Shown: positions 7,673 to 13,884, counted from the first letter of the stretch. The stretch: DNA of 13,884 nt from Novosphingobium sp. UBA6722 (GCA_002454125.1 DKII01000122.1:33447-47330); one strand, 5' to 3'. Program-made: numbers and translations. Notes: generated from the sequence alone by a model not told the origin.

Positions 7673-8392
7673 ATGTGCGTTGCCGCGCTCGCCTGGGCCG
7701 CGCATCCGCGCTGGCGGCTGGTCGTCGCGGCTAATCGGGACGAGTTCCACAATCGCCCGACCGCGCCGCTCGCCCGCTGGGACAATGGCGTGATCGCCGG
7801 GCGTGATCTCGAGGCGGGCGGAACCTGGCTGGGCGTGAGTGACGCCGGATGCTTTGCGCTCGTCACCAATTTCCGCTTGCCGGGCTATCCGAAGCCAGGC
7901 CTCGCCTCACGCGGCGGGCTGGTGGTGGACTGGCTGCTGGGCCGACCCGATCCCGACGGCGCGGCAATGAATCCCTTCCACTTGTTGCGCGTGGGGCCTG
8001 ACGGTGCCAGCCATGTCAGCAACCAGCCGCCCGCGGCGAGCAGTGCCCTGGTGCCCGGCCTTCACGGGGTGTCCAACGGCCACTTCGACCAGCCCTGGCA
8101 GAAGACCCAGCGGCTGACCGACGCGCTGTGCGACTGGATGGGCCAGGATACCGATGACCCCGCGGGCCTGTTCACCGCCCTCGCCGACGAAACCCGGCTA
8201 CCGCCCGAGCCCGACAGCGAAGGGCCGGACGCGCCGTTCAGCCCTGTCTTCATCCGCAATGAAACCTACGGCACGCGCTGCTCCACCGTCGTGCTGGTCG
8301 ATGCGGCGGGCCGCGGCACCATTATCGAGCGGCGTTTTGACGCAAGCGGGGCAAGGGCCGGCGAAACGGCGCTGGAATTTGTCTGGCCCTAG
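7673..8392 (+). CDS. NRDE family protein (TANGO2-like)
   Basis: This 239-residue protein belongs to the NRDE/TANGO2 family. It starts MCVAA, so Cys2 becomes the N-terminal residue after Met removal, as in Ntn-hydrolase-like folds. The signature N21-R-D-E24 lies in VVAANRDEFHNRP. Further family landmarks are GGTWLGV (49-55), LVTNFR (63-68), HGVSNG (131-136) and YGTRCST (199-205). The biochemical role of bacterial members is not settled. Eukaryotic TANGO2 has been implicated in heme mobilisation and lipid or acyl-CoA balance. It is tightly packed behind the CoA-transferase gene. Its TAG stop shares the palindrome CTAG (8389-8392) with the converging gene, leaving no room for a terminator between them. 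Confidence 0.9.
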   Translation: MCVAALAWAAHPRWRLVVAANRDEFHNRPTAPLARWDNGVIAGRDLEAGGTWLGVSDAGCFALVTNFRLPGYPKPGLASRGGLVVDWLLGRPDPDGAAMNPFHLLRVGPDGASHVSNQPPAASSALVPGLHGVSNGHFDQPWQKTQRLTDALCDWMGQDTDDPAGLFTALADETRLPPEPDSEGPDAPFSPVFIRNETYGTRCSTVVLVDAAGRGTIIERRFDASGARAGETALEFVWP

Positions 8393-9609
8393 GCGAAGTG
8401 CAGCCGGCGGTACTTGCCGCGGAAATAGAGCAAGGGATCGCGGCGCGGTTCGAACTGGGCGCGGACGACCTCGCCGACCAGGATGAAGTGGTCGCCGCCG
8501 TCGTGGATTGCATGGCGCTTGCACTCGAAGGCACCAAGCGCCCCGTCGATCAGCGGCATGCCGGTCTCACCCTCGGTCCAGGCGGTCGCGGCGAAGCGGT
8601 CTTCGCCCTTGCCGGCAAAGCGGTTGGAGGTGGCCTGCTGGCTGACTTGCAGCATGTTCACGGCAAAGTGCTCAGCCTCGCGCAGCACCGGGGCCGACCC
8701 CGCCGTATTGGCCACACAGACCAGCAGCAGCGGCGGATCGAGCGACAGCGAGGTAAAGCTATTGGCGGTGAGGCCGATCGGCGTGCCATCCCCGTCGCGC
8801 GAGGTGATGATGGTGATGCCGGTGGCAAAACAGCCCATCGCATCGCGCAGGGTGCGGGCATCCGATCCGGCGCGGAATTCCGGCGCGGCGCGCGGCTGCT
8901 TGCGGTCCAGGAAATCGAGCAGGTGCGAGAGGAACGCCTCGGTCCGGTCAGTCACGACCAGCAAGTCGGCATCGGCCACCTCGACGCTTTCGGCATTGGG
9001 GAGCGCCGCATCGAAGGCCGCGCTGGCGGGCGAGCGCTCCATCCACGGCAGGCCGCCGCGCACCACCAGGGTCGGCAGGTTGAGCTTGGGCGCCGCCTCG
9101 GCCAGGCGGTTCTCCAGATCGTCGAGGTCGATTTGGCCGAGCACGCGCTCATCCCACAGCTTCTGGTCATGCCCGCGCAGCGCGGCCAGCCGCTCGGCAA
9201 TCGCCTTGGCCAGCCCCGGATCGCGGCGCGCCGGCATGTCCACCAGCACCAGACCGGCCGCGAGGTTCGCCGCATCGGTTGCCAATGCCACCGTCGCGAT
9301 CCAGCCGCTGCTGGTCGAGGTGACGACCACCGGTCGCGTGCCAAGCTGGGCCAGGACCGCACGCAGGTCCTCGATATGGGATTCCAGGTCATAGCGCCCG
9401 CTTTCCGGCCACTCGCTCCCGCCATGGCCGCGCAGATCAAGCGAGACGACCCGCCGCCCGGCCTGGACCAGGGCTTCGGCCACCGTGCTCCATTCGCTGC
9501 GGGTCTGGCCGGCGCCGTGGACCAGCAGGATGGTCGGATCGTTCTCGTCGCCAATCGCCTCGGCCTCAAGCCGGACGCCGCCGAAGCCCTTGAAGGTAAG
9601 GATGGTCAT
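8389..9609 (-). CDS. Alpha/beta-hydrolase-like domain fused to a flavin reductase
   Basis: This is a 406-residue two-domain protein. Residues 1 to about 238 have an alpha/beta-hydrolase fold: oxyanion HGAG (31-34), DLRGHGGS (58-65) and a nucleophile elbow S98-T-S100-S-G102 in place of GxSxG. Residues about 250-406 are a flavin reductase of the DIM6/NTAB (HpaC-like) family: RDAMGCFATGITIITS, then TANSFTSLSLDPPLLLV, then GGDHFILVGEV. Such reductases supply reduced flavin to two-component monooxygenases. In the hydrolase half the expected acid (after LVVRGG) and the expected His of the final GH motif (here VADADLL, 211-217) are not evident, so that domain may be inactive or use other residues. 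The start overlaps the hydratase stop as ATGA, with GGAG upstream. No partner oxygenase is in the window. Confidence 0.85.
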   Translation of the reverse strand: MTILTFKGFGGVRLEAEAIGDENDPTILLVHGAGQTRSEWSTVAEALVQAGRRVVSLDLRGHGGSEWPESGRYDLESHIEDLRAVLAQLGTRPVVVTSTSSGWIATVALATDAANLAAGLVLVDMPARRDPGLAKAIAERLAALRGHDQKLWDERVLGQIDLDDLENRLAEAAPKLNLPTLVVRGGLPWMERSPASAAFDAALPNAESVEVADADLLVVTDRTEAFLSHLLDFLDRKQPRAAPEFRAGSDARTLRDAMGCFATGITIITSRDGDGTPIGLTANSFTSLSLDPPLLLVCVANTAGSAPVLREAEHFAVNMLQVSQQATSNRFAGKGEDRFAATAWTEGETGMPLIDGALGAFECKRHAIHDGGDHFILVGEVVRAQFEPRRDPLLYFRGKYRRLHFA

Positions 9610-10394
9610 TGCGGGTCTCCGGTTCGGCCCTGCCACTGCGGCGGGCGCTTTTCGGCAAAGGCGCGCGGGCCTTCGCGGGCATCGTCGCTGCTGCGCCAGG
9701 CGGCAAAGGTGGGATAGTGTTCCTGGGCGGACATGGCTGCGGCCAGGCTTGGCTCTTCAAGCCCGCGCAGCACGGTTTCCTTCGAGGCGCGGACCGACAT
9801 CGGCGAGCACTTGAGGATCTCACCGCACCAGCGGCGCGTAACATCCAGCAGCTCGGCATCGGGCACGACTTCGTTGACGAAGCCCAGTCGCAAACCTTCC
9901 GCCGCCGAAACGCGCTTGCCGGTCAGGATTATGCCCATGGCCGGCTTCATCCCGATCTGCCGCGCCAGCCGGTGCAGCCCGCCGCCCAGCGCCACGGCGC
10001 CGACCAGCGGCTCCGGCAAGCCAAAGCTGGCACTCTCGGCAGCGATGATCAGATCACAGGCCAGCGCAATCTCGAACCCGCCGCCCATCGCCACGCCGTT
10101 GACGGCCGCGATGAACGGCTTGGGGCAATCGAACCGCTCGATCAGCCCGGCATAGCCATGCGCCGGGTAGGAACGGTGCCCGCCCGCCGCGACGGCCTTG
10201 AGGTCGGACCCAGCGCAGAACCCCCGCCCCTCGCCGGTGATCACGCAGATCTCCTGCGCGGGATCGGCGGCGAAGGCGTTGAAGGCCGCCTCCAGCTCAT
10301 CGTGCATGTCGGGCGTGATCGCGTTGAGCGATGCCGGGCGCGTCAGGGTGACCGTGGTCACGCCGCCTGCCCTGTCGATCCGGATGTTCTCCAT
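9606..10394 (-). CDS. Enoyl-CoA hydratase/isomerase (crotonase family)
   Basis: This 262-residue crotonase adds water to an enoyl-CoA or catalyses a related step. Both catalytic glutamates are present: E108 in MGGGFE and E128 in FGLPE, matching E144 and E164 of rat mitochondrial hydratase. This favours true hydratase activity over the looser crotonase roles. Oxyanion-hole segments are FCAGSDLKA (59-67) and NGVAMGGG (99-106). The C-terminal region has the usual RASKETV helix and the EGPRAFAEKRPPQW ending. The start at 10394 has GGAG 5-8 bases upstream; an upstream ATG would add 12 residues not typical of the family. It is first of a two-gene unit with the hydrolase-flavin reductase fusion and divergent from the dehydrogenase at 10548. 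Confidence 0.92.
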   Translation of the reverse strand: MENIRIDRAGGVTTVTLTRPASLNAITPDMHDELEAAFNAFAADPAQEICVITGEGRGFCAGSDLKAVAAGGHRSYPAHGYAGLIERFDCPKPFIAAVNGVAMGGGFEIALACDLIIAAESASFGLPEPLVGAVALGGGLHRLARQIGMKPAMGIILTGKRVSAAEGLRLGFVNEVVPDAELLDVTRRWCGEILKCSPMSVRASKETVLRGLEEPSLAAAMSAQEHYPTFAAWRSSDDAREGPRAFAEKRPPQWQGRTGDPQ

Positions 10395-10454
10395 GCCCAC
10401 TCCGATGCAGCGCCGTTTGACCGGGAGCAAGCCCGGACAAGGGCGGTCCTCTCA

Positions 10455-10460
10455 ATTATC
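10455..10460 (-). promoter_or_regulatory. Possible -10 box of the hydratase-reductase unit
   Basis: GATAAT on the minus strand is a five-of-six match to the -10 consensus, about 60 bases before the hydratase start. No good -35 sits at 16-18 bases. The place where a -35 would end is occupied by the dyad at 10463-10478. Initiation may therefore need an activator, or the dyad may be a repressor site. Confidence 0.3.
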
Positions 10461-10462
10461 TC

Positions 10463-10478
10463 TGTCCAGCGGTGGACA
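10463..10478. promoter_or_regulatory. Perfect 16-bp dyad, candidate operator in the divergent spacer
   Basis: TGTCCA (10463-10468) and TGGACA (10473-10478) are perfect inverted arms around GCGG. The site lies in the 153-base gap between the divergent hydratase and dehydrogenase genes. It is immediately upstream of GATAAT on the minus strand and 70 bases before the dehydrogenase ATG. A dimeric regulator such as a TetR-type repressor could control both directions from here. No regulator gene is present in the window. A second, weaker dyad (CCGGG-N6-CCCGG, 10421-10436) lies in the hydratase leader. Confidence 0.42.
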
Positions 10479-10492
10479 TATGCCTGCAATTA

Positions 10493-10522
10493 TCGACAAG
10501 GGCAATCGCCTGCGGCTATCCC
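10493..10522 (+). promoter_or_regulatory. Weak candidate promoter for the first dehydrogenase
   Basis: TCGACA (10493-10498) resembles a -35 box and TATCCC (10517-10522), 18 bases later, a poor -10. It is placed just ahead of the Shine-Dalgarno of the dehydrogenase. The dyad at 10463-10478 would sit upstream of it, as an activator site often does. The support is only the sequence match and the position. Confidence 0.22.
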
Positions 10523-10547
10523 ACCACAAACTTCAGGAGCTTGCCGC

Positions 10548-11324
10548 ATGACCTCTGTCCCCCAGTTCGATCTGACCGGCCGCGTGGCGCTGGTGACGGG
10601 TGCTTCATCCGGCTTTGGCGCGCATTTCTCGCGCCTGCTGGCCGCCGCCGGCGCAGCCGTGGTGATGGGCGCGCGCCGGGCTGACCGGCTGGCCGCGCTG
10701 GAGGCCGAGATCAAGGCCGCGGGCGGCAAGGCCCTCGCCGTGTCGCTCGACGTGGCCGACGAAGCCGCCACGATCGCCGCCTATGACGCCGCCGAAGCCG
10801 CCTTCGGCACGGTCGATACAATTGTCGCCAATGCGGGCGTAGCGGATGACCAGATCGCGCTGAAGGTGGACATGGATTCGTTCGATCAGGTGGTCGCCAC
10901 CAACCTGCGCGGTCCCTTCCTGACCGTGCGCGAAGGGGCCAAGCGGCTGATCGCGGCGGGCAGCGCCGAAAAGGAACATGGCCGGGTGGTGATCATCGGC
11001 TCGATCACTTCCAAGAAGGCTTTCCCCGGCTCTACCCCCTATTCGGCGACCAAGGCCGGGGTGACCCAGATGGGCAAGCTGATGGCGCGCGAATGGGCGC
11101 GCAAGGGGATCAACGTCAACGTGATCGAACCCGGCTATTTCCCGACCGAGATCACCGGTGAGCTGATGGAGAGCGATATGGGCGGGCTGCTGCTCAACAC
11201 TTTCGTCCGCCGCCGCTGGTGCGAGATTCCGGCCATGGACGTGCCGCTGCTCTACCTCTGCTCGGACCACTCGCGCTACGTCACCGGCAGCACGTTCACA
11301 GTCGACGACGGGCAGCTGCTCTAG
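10548..11324 (+). CDS. Short-chain dehydrogenase/reductase (classical SDR)
   Basis: This 258-residue classical SDR is an NAD(P)-dependent alcohol/ketone oxidoreductase with a Rossmann fold. The coenzyme loop is TGASSGFG (17-24). Arginines directly after strand 2 (GARR, 41-44) suggest NADP preference. NAG occurs at about 95-97. The catalytic set is N119, S152, Y165 and K169 (YSATK), all intact, and the C-terminus TVDDGQLL is family-typical. The start has AGGAG at 10535-10539, 8 bases upstream. The substrate is unknown. Context with CoA-linked enzymes suggests a hydroxyacyl or alicyclic alcohol step. The TAG stop shares the tetranucleotide CTAG (11321-11324) with the cysQ remnant on the other strand. 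Confidence 0.92.
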   Translation: MTSVPQFDLTGRVALVTGASSGFGAHFSRLLAAAGAAVVMGARRADRLAALEAEIKAAGGKALAVSLDVADEAATIAAYDAAEAAFGTVDTIVANAGVADDQIALKVDMDSFDQVVATNLRGPFLTVREGAKRLIAAGSAEKEHGRVVIIGSITSKKAFPGSTPYSATKAGVTQMGKLMAREWARKGINVNVIEPGYFPTEITGELMESDMGGLLLNTFVRRRWCEIPAMDVPLLYLCSDHSRYVTGSTFTVDDGQLL

Positions 11325-11555
11325 ATCTTCGCCAGCGCTTCAAAGACCGGCTGGGCCCATTCCTGCCGGCAGATCAGCAGATCGGGCAGGTAGGGATTGG
11401 CCTGGTTATAGACCAGCGGACTGCCATCCAGCCGCGAGACGTGGAGACCATGCGCCCGGGCCACGGCGGCGGGCGCGGCATAGCAGGCCTTCTTCGCGAG
11501 ATGCAGCATCACCGCGGAGTCCTTGCCGATCGAGGTGAGTCAGGGACTTGGTCAT
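11321..11555 (-). pseudogene. cysD-cysQ deletion scar (remnant of a sulfate-assimilation operon)
   Basis: Three pieces can be read on the minus strand. First, a Shine-Dalgarno (AGGGGAG, about 5 bases ahead) and ATG at 11555 start MTKSLTHLD, the usual beginning of CysD (sulfate adenylyltransferase subunit 2). Second, shifted by one base, 11533-11480 reads SIGKDSAVMLHLAKKACY, the CysD PP-loop that binds ATP. The ~24 residues that normally lie between are absent. Third, in the same frame from 11479 comes AAPAAVARAHGLHVSRLDGS, then PLVYN and PYLPDLLICR to a TAG stop. This is the C-terminus of CysQ, the 3'(2'),5'-bisphosphate nucleotidase. Most of cysD, whatever lay between (normally cysN or cysNC) and most of cysQ are missing. 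No functional product is expected. The remaining bases 11556-11689, up to the next gene, show no gene or clear promoter. Confidence 0.78.
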
Positions 11556-11689
11556 GCCGGCTCCCCTGTCAGAGCCCCTGGGCCCTAGCAACGAAGTTCA
11601 TCTTTGCCCCCGGCTATCGCGATTTGCCAGCCCGGTTGCATGGCGCTCCACAACGGGGCAGTCTGAATGCCAAGGGAGAGAGCAATCAC

Positions 11690-12430
11690 ATGATGGATCC
11701 GCTGTTCGATTTCACCGGCAAGGTCGCGCTCGTTACCGGGGGGAGCCGGGGCCTGGGCTATCACATGGTCAAGGCCTTTGCCGAGCGGGGCGCCGACGTG
11801 ATCATTGCCAGCCGCAAGCTGGAAAATTGCGAAAAGGTGGCGGAAGAATGCCGCGCACTGGGCCGCCGGGCCATGGCCTTTGCCATGCATGCGGGGCGCT
11901 GGGCCGATTGCGATGCGCTGGTCGAGGCGGTCTATGCCGAATTCGGGCGGATCGACATTCTCGTCAACAATGCCGGGATGTCACCCGCTTGCCCCAGCCA
12001 CGAAATGTCCGAAAGCCTGTTCGATTCGGTGCTGAACCTCAACTTCAAGGGGCCGTTCCGGCTTGCCAGCCAGGTTGCGCACCGGATGAACCAGGGCGAC
12101 GGCGGCTGCATCATCAACATCAGCTCGATCGCTTCGCTCCAGCCCGCGCCGCAAGTGGTGCCTTATGGCGGCGCTAAGGCCGCGCTAAATCAGATGTCGG
12201 TATCACTGGCGCGCGAGTATGCGCCCAAGGTGCGGGTCAACACGATCGCCCCCGGCCCCTTCCTGACCGACATCGCCGAAGCCTGGGCCGAGGAAAAGCG
12301 CGTGAAGCAGCCCGTCGCCATGGGCCGTCCCGGCTATCCGGAGGAAATCGTCACCGCCGCGCTGATGCTGGCCAGCCCGCACAGCTCCTACACCACCGCC
12401 ACGCTGGTCCGCGTTGACGGGGGGCAATAG
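11690..12430 (+). CDS. Short-chain dehydrogenase/reductase (FabG-like SDR)
   Basis: This 246-residue classical SDR has TGGSRGLG at 16-23, SRK after strand 2 (41-43), NNAG at 93-96 and the catalytic set N118, S146, Y159 and K163 (YGGAK). It ends VDGGQ, with the stop directly after. Where most SDRs have an Asp contacting the adenine ring after strand 3 (DV), this one reads FAMHAGRWADCDALV, with H67 in place. I recall this as a recognisable variant subfamily, but its substrate is not known to me. The first of two adjacent ATGs is chosen; GGGAG lies about 11 bases upstream. It follows the cys scar and is 3 bases from the transporter gene, so the two are almost certainly co-transcribed. Confidence 0.9.
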   Translation: MMDPLFDFTGKVALVTGGSRGLGYHMVKAFAERGADVIIASRKLENCEKVAEECRALGRRAMAFAMHAGRWADCDALVEAVYAEFGRIDILVNNAGMSPACPSHEMSESLFDSVLNLNFKGPFRLASQVAHRMNQGDGGCIINISSIASLQPAPQVVPYGGAKAALNQMSVSLAREYAPKVRVNTIAPGPFLTDIAEAWAEEKRVKQPVAMGRPGYPEEIVTAALMLASPHSSYTTATLVRVDGGQ

Positions 12431-12433
12431 CGC

Positions 12434-13884
12434 ATGAGCGAAGCCGCCCTGCCCAAGCACCACGCCGCCACCCAGAGCGAGCGCAAGGTCATCCTCGCCT
12501 CCTCGCTCGGCACCGTGTTCGAATGGTACGATTTCTACCTCTACGGGCTGCTGGCGACGGTCATCTCGGCGCAGTTCTTCTCGGGCGTGAACGAGACGAC
12601 CGGCTTCATCTTCGCCCTCGCCGCCTTTGCCGCCGGGTTTGCCGTGCGGCCGTTCGGGGCACTGGTGTTCGGGCGGATCGGCGATCTGGTTGGGCGCAAG
12701 AATACCTTCCTGGTGACCATGGGTCTGATGGGCCTTTCAACCTTCGTGGTTGGCCTGCTCCCGTCCTATGCGGCGATCGGTGTGGCCGCTCCGGTGCTGC
12801 TGATCGTGATGCGACTGATCCAGGGGCTAGCGCTGGGCGGCGAATACGGCGGCGCGGCGACCTATGTGGCCGAGCATGCCCCCAACGAGAAGCGCGGGCT
12901 CTATACCAGCTTCATCCAGACCACGGCCACGCTCGGCCTGTTCGCGGCGCTGCTGGTGGTGATCGGCACGCGCATGCTGGTGGGCGAAGAAGCCTTCAAG
13001 GACTGGGGCTGGCGGGTGCCGTTCCTGGTCTCGATCCTGTTGCTGGCCGTGTCGATGTGGATCCGGATGCAACTGGCGGAAAGCCCGGTCTTCCAGAAGA
13101 TGAAGGACGAAGACACCACCTCCAAGGCTCCGCTGACCGAGGCTTTCGGGCAGTGGCGAAACGGCAAATGGGTGCTGATCGCACTGCTGGGCGCTGTGGC
13201 TGGCCAGGCAGTGGTCTGGTACACGGGCCAGTTCTACGCACTGTTCTTCCTTGAAAAGACGCTGAAGGTTGATGGCGCCACGGCCAATATCCTGATCGCC
13301 ATCGCGCTGGCGATCGGCACGCCGTTCTTTATCTTCTTTGGCTGGCTGTCGGACCGGATTGGTCGCAAGCCCATTGTCCTGGCCGGCTGCGCGCTGGCGG
13401 CGCTGACCTACTTCCCTGCCTTCCATGCGCTGTCCGAGGCCGCCAATCCGGCCCTGACCGAAGCCCAAGCGCGCGCGCCGGTGACGGTAAGCGCCTTGCC
13501 AGAGACCTGCTCATTCCAGTTCGATCCCGTCGGCAAGCAGAAGTTCGACCAGACCGGGTGCGATATCGCCAAGTCCGCGCTGGCCAAGGCCGGCATTCCC
13601 TATTCCAGCACGGAGCTGGCGGATGCCGGGACCCAGGCCGTGGTCAAGATCGGCGGCGAAGTGCTGGTGATCCATCCCGGCGCGGCCGATATCGCCAGGA
13701 TCGGTCCGGCGCTTGAACAGGCCGGCTATCCGGCCAAGGCTGACCCGGCCCGGATCGACAAGGCCAGGGTGGTTCTGATCCTGACCTACCTCGTCCTGCT
13801 GGTGACCATGGTCTACGGCCCCATCGCGGCCATGCTGGTGGAGCTGTTCCCGACACGCATCCGCTACACCTCGATGAGCTTGCC
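12434..13884 (+). CDS. MFS transporter, MHS (metabolite:H+ symporter) family, 3' end beyond window
   Basis: Some 483 residues are visible, with no stop before the window edge. It is an inner-membrane proton symporter of the ProP/ShiA/KgtP type, which imports small organic acids or zwitterions. Landmarks are FEWYDFYLYG (29-38), RPFGALVFGRIGDLVGRKN (72-90, MFS motif A), RLIQGLALGGEYGGAATYVAE (127-147) and the second motif A copy WLSDRIGRKP (304-313). An extra ~110-residue hydrophilic segment (about 331-443, with C359 and C376) lies between two late membrane helices, before TYLVLLVTMVYGPIAAMLVELFPTRIRY. It starts 3 bases after the SDR stop with no strong Shine-Dalgarno, so it is probably coupled. 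Translation of this frame is clean across the whole stretch. Confidence 0.9.
   Translation, partial: MSEAALPKHHAATQSERKVILASSLGTVFEWYDFYLYGLLATVISAQFFSGVNETTGFIFALAAFAAGFAVRPFGALVFGRIGDLVGRKNTFLVTMGLMGLSTFVVGLLPSYAAIGVAAPVLLIVMRLIQGLALGGEYGGAATYVAEHAPNEKRGLYTSFIQTTATLGLFAALLVVIGTRMLVGEEAFKDWGWRVPFLVSILLLAVSMWIRMQLAESPVFQKMKDEDTTSKAPLTEAFGQWRNGKWVLIALLGAVAGQAVVWYTGQFYALFFLEKTLKVDGATANILIAIALAIGTPFFIFFGWLSDRIGRKPIVLAGCALAALTYFPAFHALSEAANPALTEAQARAPVTVSALPETCSFQFDPVGKQKFDQTGCDIAKSALAKAGIPYSSTELADAGTQAVVKIGGEVLVIHPGAADIARIGPALEQAGYPAKADPARIDKARVVLILTYLVLLVTMVYGPIAAMLVELFPTRIRYTSMSL

Noticed and set aside
8398..9717. 439-codon plus-strand frame opposite the fusion gene
   Set aside because: The opposite strand encodes clear hydrolase and flavin reductase domains; this frame shows no recognisable motif.
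10421..10436. CCGGG-N6-CCCGG as a terminator or riboswitch
   Set aside because: Only five-base arms, no T-run and no conserved aptamer shape; noted only as a weak leader dyad.
9609..10547. In-frame upstream extension of the first SDR, running back across the hydratase gene
   Set aside because: The SDR fold starts at FDLTGRVALVTG just after the ATG at 10548, which has a proper Shine-Dalgarno; the extension is antisense to the hydratase.
11556..11689. Possible promoter between the cysD remnant and the second SDR
   Set aside because: Several TTGCC-type hexamers occur but none has a -10 at 16-18 bases; only the two ribosome-binding sites are supported.
12523..13254. 243-codon plus-strand frame overlapping the transporter
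   Set aside because: An out-of-frame shadow of the MHS transporter, which has continuous membrane helices and family motifs.

Overview
The window is GC-rich, densely packed bacterial DNA with no tRNA, rRNA, CRISPR array or insertion sequence that I can see. It looks like an alphaproteobacterium, most likely Sphingomonadales. The reasons are a separate Fo operon in the order atpI-atpB-atpE-atpF(b'), the style of the AtpB and AtpI sequences, and the general gene content. The taxon is an inference from protein style and was not tested by database search.

Layout. (a) 1-1687, minus strand: the membrane (Fo) half of the F-type ATP synthase, running atpI, atpB, atpE and the start of a b' subunit gene cut by the window edge. 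A candidate promoter lies at 1749-1777. (b) 1847-5734, minus strand: a ydbH-ynbE-ydbL operon in the same order as in E. coli, encoding an AsmA-like envelope-spanning protein, its outer-membrane lipoprotein partner and a small periplasmic accessory protein. (c) 5795-8392, plus strand: a tight run of radC, a class III (CaiB/BaiF) CoA-transferase and an NRDE/TANGO2-family protein, separated by only 4 and 2 bases. (d) 8389-10394, minus strand: an enoyl-CoA hydratase translationally coupled to an unusual alpha/beta-hydrolase-flavin reductase fusion. (e) 10548-13884, plus strand: two short-chain dehydrogenases and an MHS-type MFS transporter that runs off the end of the window.

The most notable item lies between the two dehydrogenases. 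At 11321-11555 on the minus strand is what reads as a deletion scar of a sulfate-assimilation operon. It holds the ribosome-binding site and first nine codons of cysD, then about 18 codons around the CysD PP-loop in another frame, then the last ~52 codons of cysQ. The rest of cysD, any cysN/cysNC and most of cysQ are gone. The scar still shares its stop codon region with the neighbouring dehydrogenase.

The CoA-transferase, hydratase, flavin reductase fusion, dehydrogenases and transporter together suggest uptake and CoA-linked breakdown of some organic acid or ring compound. The substrate cannot be read from the sequence. A perfect 16-bp dyad in the divergent spacer at 10463-10478 is the best candidate for a shared operator of this catabolic region.
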